DNA of 39,563 nucleotides from the NCBI GenBank assembly GCA_017558175.1, contig JAFYWH010000072.1:1-39563 (forward strand). Direction: 5' to 3'. This document shows, piece by piece, positions 36,991 through 39,563 of this stretch. Below the pieces are notes generated by a model that worked only from the letters and a program-made list of their open reading frames with translations, was not told the DNA's origin and ran no database searches. The stretch comes from Bacteroidaceae bacterium (GTDB lineage Bacteria; Bacteroidota; Bacteroidia; Bacteroidales; Bacteroidaceae). Position 1 is the stretch's first letter; each line of letters opens with the position of its first letter. Both the position numbers and the translations under genes were made by a program.

Positions 36991-38007
36991 TCAATGCAAA
37001 ATTTTATAGACAAGCTCACGAAGCAAATCACCATCACTCAAGGAGGAATTGTCCACCCCTTTCGACTTTGCATCGCAGTAACGAATTTCACCAATGATCT
37101 GCATCACCTTTACTCCACTGTACACCCTCATGGCTGCCATGTATTCTTTGGCTTGCCAAGATTGTTTCAACGACAACTGATTTGCTATTCCCTGTTCCGT
37201 TTTCTCCGGTGCATAATAAGCAAGCATCAAGTTGGAGAAGAAACCGAAGAGAACAGAAAGCGTCATCTGTATCGGGTTGGTCTTCGGATTCTCCTCGAAG
37301 TATTTTATAATCTTGTTTGCCTTCAAGACATCCCTTGCGACCAACGCACTTCGCAGCTCATAGTTATTGTAATCTTTACTTACACCTATATTTCGTTCTA
37401 TCTGTTCGGGGGTAATTCGGGTAACACCTTTCGGAAGGGTAATCACCAGCTTGTCCAACTCCCCTGCCATGCGACTCAAGTCCGTACCCACAAACTCTGC
37501 CATCATCTCCGAAGCCTTGGGTTCAATGTCGACCGACTTACGTTTAAGGTAAGACGAAATGAAGCCCGGAAGCTGAGTATCCTTTATCTTCTTCGACTCG
37601 AAAAGCACCCCTACCTTCTCCACATCGGCAGCCAACTTCTTTCTCTTGTCCAGTACTCCATGCTTGTGGCAAATCACCAGAATTGTAGACATTAAAGGCT
37701 GCTTTAAGTAGAAGGATAAATCTTCTATTTTCTTTACATTCTGAGCTTCCTTCACGATGATCACCTGATGCTCCGCCATCATGGGATAACGCTTGGCAGC
37801 ATTAATGATTGTTGCAACATCTATTTCCGATCCGTACAGCACAGTCTGGTTGAATTCCTTCTCCTCTTCCGTCAGTACCGTCTGGGCAATGTAATCCGAA
37901 ATCCGGTCGATGTAATAGGATTCCTCTCCCATCAGATAATACACCGGTTTGTAGATCCGGTTCTTCAAGTCACGGGCTATTTCTTCGTATGTTGTTTCTT
38001 TCGCCAT
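36991..38007 (-). CDS. holA: DNA polymerase III delta subunit HolA
   Basis: HolA is the clamp-loader wrench that opens the beta sliding clamp. The 338-residue protein shows the delta layout: PVYYLMGEESYYIDRISDYI at the start of domain I, the AAKRYPMMAEHQVIIVKEAQ segment, the SRMAGELDKLVI helix and the C-terminal collar (LVARDVLKANKIIKYFEENPK). It begins 1 nt after the amn stop on the same strand, so the two are co-transcribed and probably coupled. A terminator follows directly. Confidence 0.93.
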   Translation of the reverse strand: MAKETTYEEIARDLKNRIYKPVYYLMGEESYYIDRISDYIAQTVLTEEEKEFNQTVLYGSEIDVATIINAAKRYPMMAEHQVIIVKEAQNVKKIEDLSFYLKQPLMSTILVICHKHGVLDKRKKLAADVEKVGVLFESKKIKDTQLPGFISSYLKRKSVDIEPKASEMMAEFVGTDLSRMAGELDKLVITLPKGVTRITPEQIERNIGVSKDYNNYELRSALVARDVLKANKIIKYFEENPKTNPIQMTLSVLFGFFSNLMLAYYAPEKTEQGIANQLSLKQSWQAKEYMAAMRVYSGVKVMQIIGEIRYCDAKSKGVDNSSLSDGDLLRELVYKILH

Positions 38008-38008
38008 C

Positions 38009-38785
38009 TTACCATTCGTATTTCAAATGTTTTACAGTTTTCTTTTCTTCAATAATCATGCGCATGGCATCTATCCCTATCGTCACATGGTCTTCCACGA
38101 AACGTTCCGTCACTAACTTGTCGCTGGCTTCCGTCTTCACACCTTCGGGAATCATAGGCTGATCCGACACCAACAGCAAGGCTCCTGTCGGGATATGGTT
38201 ATGGAAACCACAGATGAACAACGTAGCCGTCTCCATATCCACACACATGGCCCGAGTCTTCAGCAGATACTCCTTGAAAGCCTCATCATGCTCCCAGATA
38301 CGCCGGTTGGTGGTGTATACCGTTCCTGTCCAATAGTCACGGGCATGGTCGCGGATGGTAGACGAAACCGCACGCTGAAGCATGAACGCAGGCAACGCTG
38401 GCACTTCGGGCGGATAGTAGTCGTTCGATGTACCCTCGCCACGAATAGCGGCCAAAGGAAGCACGAAATCGCCTATCTTGTTCTTCTTGTCTATCCCTCC
38501 ACATTTACCCAAAAACAAGCAGGCCTTAGGCTTGATAGCCCCCAGCAAATCCATAATGATGGCTGCATTGGGACTTCCCATCCCGAAGTTGATGATGGTC
38601 ATGCCATGAGCCGTAGCCGAAGTCATATTGCCATCGTACCCCAACACCGGCACATCAAACCGTTTGGCAAACAGTTCTACATACTTGTCGAAGTTTGTCA
38701 GCAAGATATATTCTTCAAACTCCTCCAATGGTCTTTTCGTATACCGAGGGAGCCAGTTTTTCACTATTTCTTCTTTTGTTTTCAT
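38009..38785 (-). CDS. amn: AMP nucleosidase
   Basis: AMP nucleosidase splits AMP to adenine and ribose 5-phosphate. I chose the ATG at 38785 (258 residues) because the -7 box at 38815-38822 would place the transcript start close to the more upstream ATG at 38809. The phosphorylase-like fold shows INFGMGSPNAAIIMDLL and LFLGKCGGID. VDMETATLF is the purine and ribose contact typical of nucleoside phosphorylase relatives. This is the short Bacteroidota type, without the N-terminal domain of E. coli Amn. It is coupled to holA downstream. Confidence 0.9.
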   Translation of the reverse strand: MKTKEEIVKNWLPRYTKRPLEEFEEYILLTNFDKYVELFAKRFDVPVLGYDGNMTSATAHGMTIINFGMGSPNAAIIMDLLGAIKPKACLFLGKCGGIDKKNKIGDFVLPLAAIRGEGTSNDYYPPEVPALPAFMLQRAVSSTIRDHARDYWTGTVYTTNRRIWEHDEAFKEYLLKTRAMCVDMETATLFICGFHNHIPTGALLLVSDQPMIPEGVKTEASDKLVTERFVEDHVTIGIDAMRMIIEEKKTVKHLKYEW

Positions 38786-38814
38786 GTTCTTTTGTATTTT
38801 TGTATTCAATTATA

Positions 38815-38822
38815 CAAACCTA
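38815..38822 (-). promoter_or_regulatory. -7 promoter box for amn-holA
   Basis: The minus strand reads TAGGTTTG, matching TAnnTTTG, 30 nt upstream of the chosen amn start. A second TAAATTTG lies a little further upstream. The divergent gene starts at 38841, so the two share a very short control region. Confidence 0.55.
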
Positions 38823-38840
38823 ACAATGCAAATTTAGTAA

Positions 38841-39290
38841 ATGTTGCCATTAAATCTGCCATCCTATCCCGCTAAAATACAAGCGAGAAACGGAAAAAAC
38901 GTGATTTTCGACGCTTTGCGAAAGAAGTATGTAGCACTCACCCCCGAAGAATGGGTGAGACAACATTTCGTGCATCTTCTGACGGATGTTAAAGGCTATC
39001 CCAAGGGGCTATTGGCCAACGAGATACAACTGGACTTGAACGGAACGAAAAAACGATGTGACACGGTTCTTTTCAACAAAGACCTCAGCGCACGCATGAT
39101 TGTGGAATACAAAGCTCCTACCGTAGAAATTACCCAAGCGGTGTTCGACCAGATTACCCGCTACAACATGGTGCTGAAAGTAGAATACCTCATTGTAAGC
39201 AATGGCCTCCGCCACTATTGCTGCCGAATAGACTACACCACCATGAAATACACGTTCCTGCCCGATATTCCCGCTTACGAAGACTTATAA
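38841..39290 (+). CDS. Stand-alone HsdR_N-like PD-(D/E)XK protein
   Basis: This 149-residue protein resembles the N-terminal nuclease domain of type I restriction HsdR subunits (the HSDR_N_2 group). LANEIQLDLNGTKKRCDTVLF carries the core aspartate (D74), and MIVEYKAP (about 86-93) the E-x-K, completing a PD-(D/E)XK active site. No helicase part, HsdM or HsdS is nearby, so it is not part of a restriction system. The same gene sits beside holA in many Bacteroidota, pointing to a chromosomal DNA-repair or housekeeping role (inference). It is divergent from amn. Confidence 0.85.
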   Translation: MLPLNLPSYPAKIQARNGKNVIFDALRKKYVALTPEEWVRQHFVHLLTDVKGYPKGLLANEIQLDLNGTKKRCDTVLFNKDLSARMIVEYKAPTVEITQAVFDQITRYNMVLKVEYLIVSNGLRHYCCRIDYTTMKYTFLPDIPAYEDL

Positions 39291-39325
39291 AAAAAGCCGT
39301 TCCCCACCGAGGAACGGCCTTTTAT
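39291..39325. terminator. Terminator, possibly bidirectional
   Basis: GCCGTTCC (39297-39304) pairs with GGAACGGC (39312-39319), with A-rich sequence before and T-rich sequence after, so it could end both the HsdR_N-like gene and the convergent zinc-ribbon gene. Confidence 0.8.
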
Positions 39326-39349
39326 TTTAAAAGAATAATTACTTACTCA

Positions 39350-39563
39350 TTATTCAGCGCCTGCCAATTCAGGGTCTACCATGATACGACCACAGTATTC
39401 GCAAACGATGATCTTCTTACGAGAACGGATATCCAACTGCTTCTGAGGCGGAATCTTGTTAAAGCAACCACCACAAGCATCACGCTGAACGTATACTACG
39501 CCCAAACCATTGCGTGAGTTCTTACGGATACGCTTGAAAGCCTGCAACAAACGTGGTTCGATA
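39350..39563 (-). CDS. C4-type zinc-ribbon protein, C-terminal part
   Basis: The frame is open to the right edge, so the gene starts outside the window; about 70 residues are visible. Two cysteine pairs, ACGGCFNKIPPQ and VCEYCGRIMVDPEL, form a zinc ribbon. This matches the C-terminal domain of the zinc-ribbon/coiled-coil proteins of the CT398/DUF164 type, whose N-terminal part is a long coiled coil. Members are predicted to bind nucleic acid or assist assembly, but the function is not established. It is convergent to the HsdR_N-like gene. Confidence 0.85.
   Translation of the reverse strand, partial: IEPRLLQAFKRIRKNSRNGLGVVYVQRDACGGCFNKIPPQKQLDIRSRKKIIVCEYCGRIMVDPELAGAE

Noticed and set aside
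38841..39290. A type I restriction system
   Set aside because: Only the HsdR_N-like fold is present; there is no helicase, methylase or specificity gene on either side.

Overview
The window is a compact chromosomal segment from a member of the Bacteroidales, most likely Bacteroidaceae (Bacteroides or Phocaeicola-like). The evidence is the complete Bat aerotolerance cluster, the L33/DUF4295/ftsY/rimO gene order, a membrane-anchored HU-LysM protein, an NAD-dependent ligase, and promoters of the Bacteroidota type (TTG or TTTG, 19-21 bp, TAnnTTTG). Shine-Dalgarno sites are largely absent. The window is almost entirely housekeeping chromosome, with one short accessory patch at 14.1-17.6 kb.

Left part (1-13.98 kb, all + strand): the end of rpmG, a 52-residue DUF4295 protein, ftsY and rimO. 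A small HU protein and a 404-residue HU-linker-TM-LysM fusion follow. Then comes the moxR/Bat run: moxR, a DUF58 protein, a BatD-like membrane protein, batA, batB, batC, batD, batE. A PAP2 phosphatase and a small predicted DNA-binding protein close the region. The MoxR ATPase, the two VWA membrane proteins and the TPR proteins probably form one envelope-associated machine linked to oxygen and stress tolerance.

Accessory patch (14.1-17.64 kb, - strand): a two-TM hypothetical protein and an IS66-family element (tnpA, tnpB, tnpC). A truncated serine-resolvase gene lies between tnpB and an N-terminally truncated tnpC, and a 19-bp perfect inverted repeat spans the resolvase start.

Middle (17.7-27.8 kb): gyrA with a downstream TPR lipoprotein-like or periplasmic gene (- strand), then the chaperone genes clpC and htpG (+ strand), three tandem tRNA-Arg(ACG) genes with their own promoter and terminator, and a hotdog thioesterase.

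Right part (27.9-39.56 kb): a secreted C1 peptidase, dapA and ligA (- strand), trmD (+), the pyrK-pyrD pair (-), an XRE-type regulator (-) followed by about 1.08 kb of AT-rich DNA without genes, amn-holA (-), a stand-alone HsdR_N-like nuclease-fold protein (+), and the end of a zinc-ribbon protein gene (-).

The most unusual items are: (1) a family of 22-bp-period tandem repeats, each a roughly palindromic 16-mer (AAACGYYTARGCRTTT) plus 6 bp, at three unrelated intergenic sites; (2) a dense cluster of TTTACA/TGTAAA words in the long gap upstream of the XRE regulator; (3) the HU-TM-LysM protein, whose layout would link DNA to the cell wall; and (4) the resolvase-in-IS66 mosaic.
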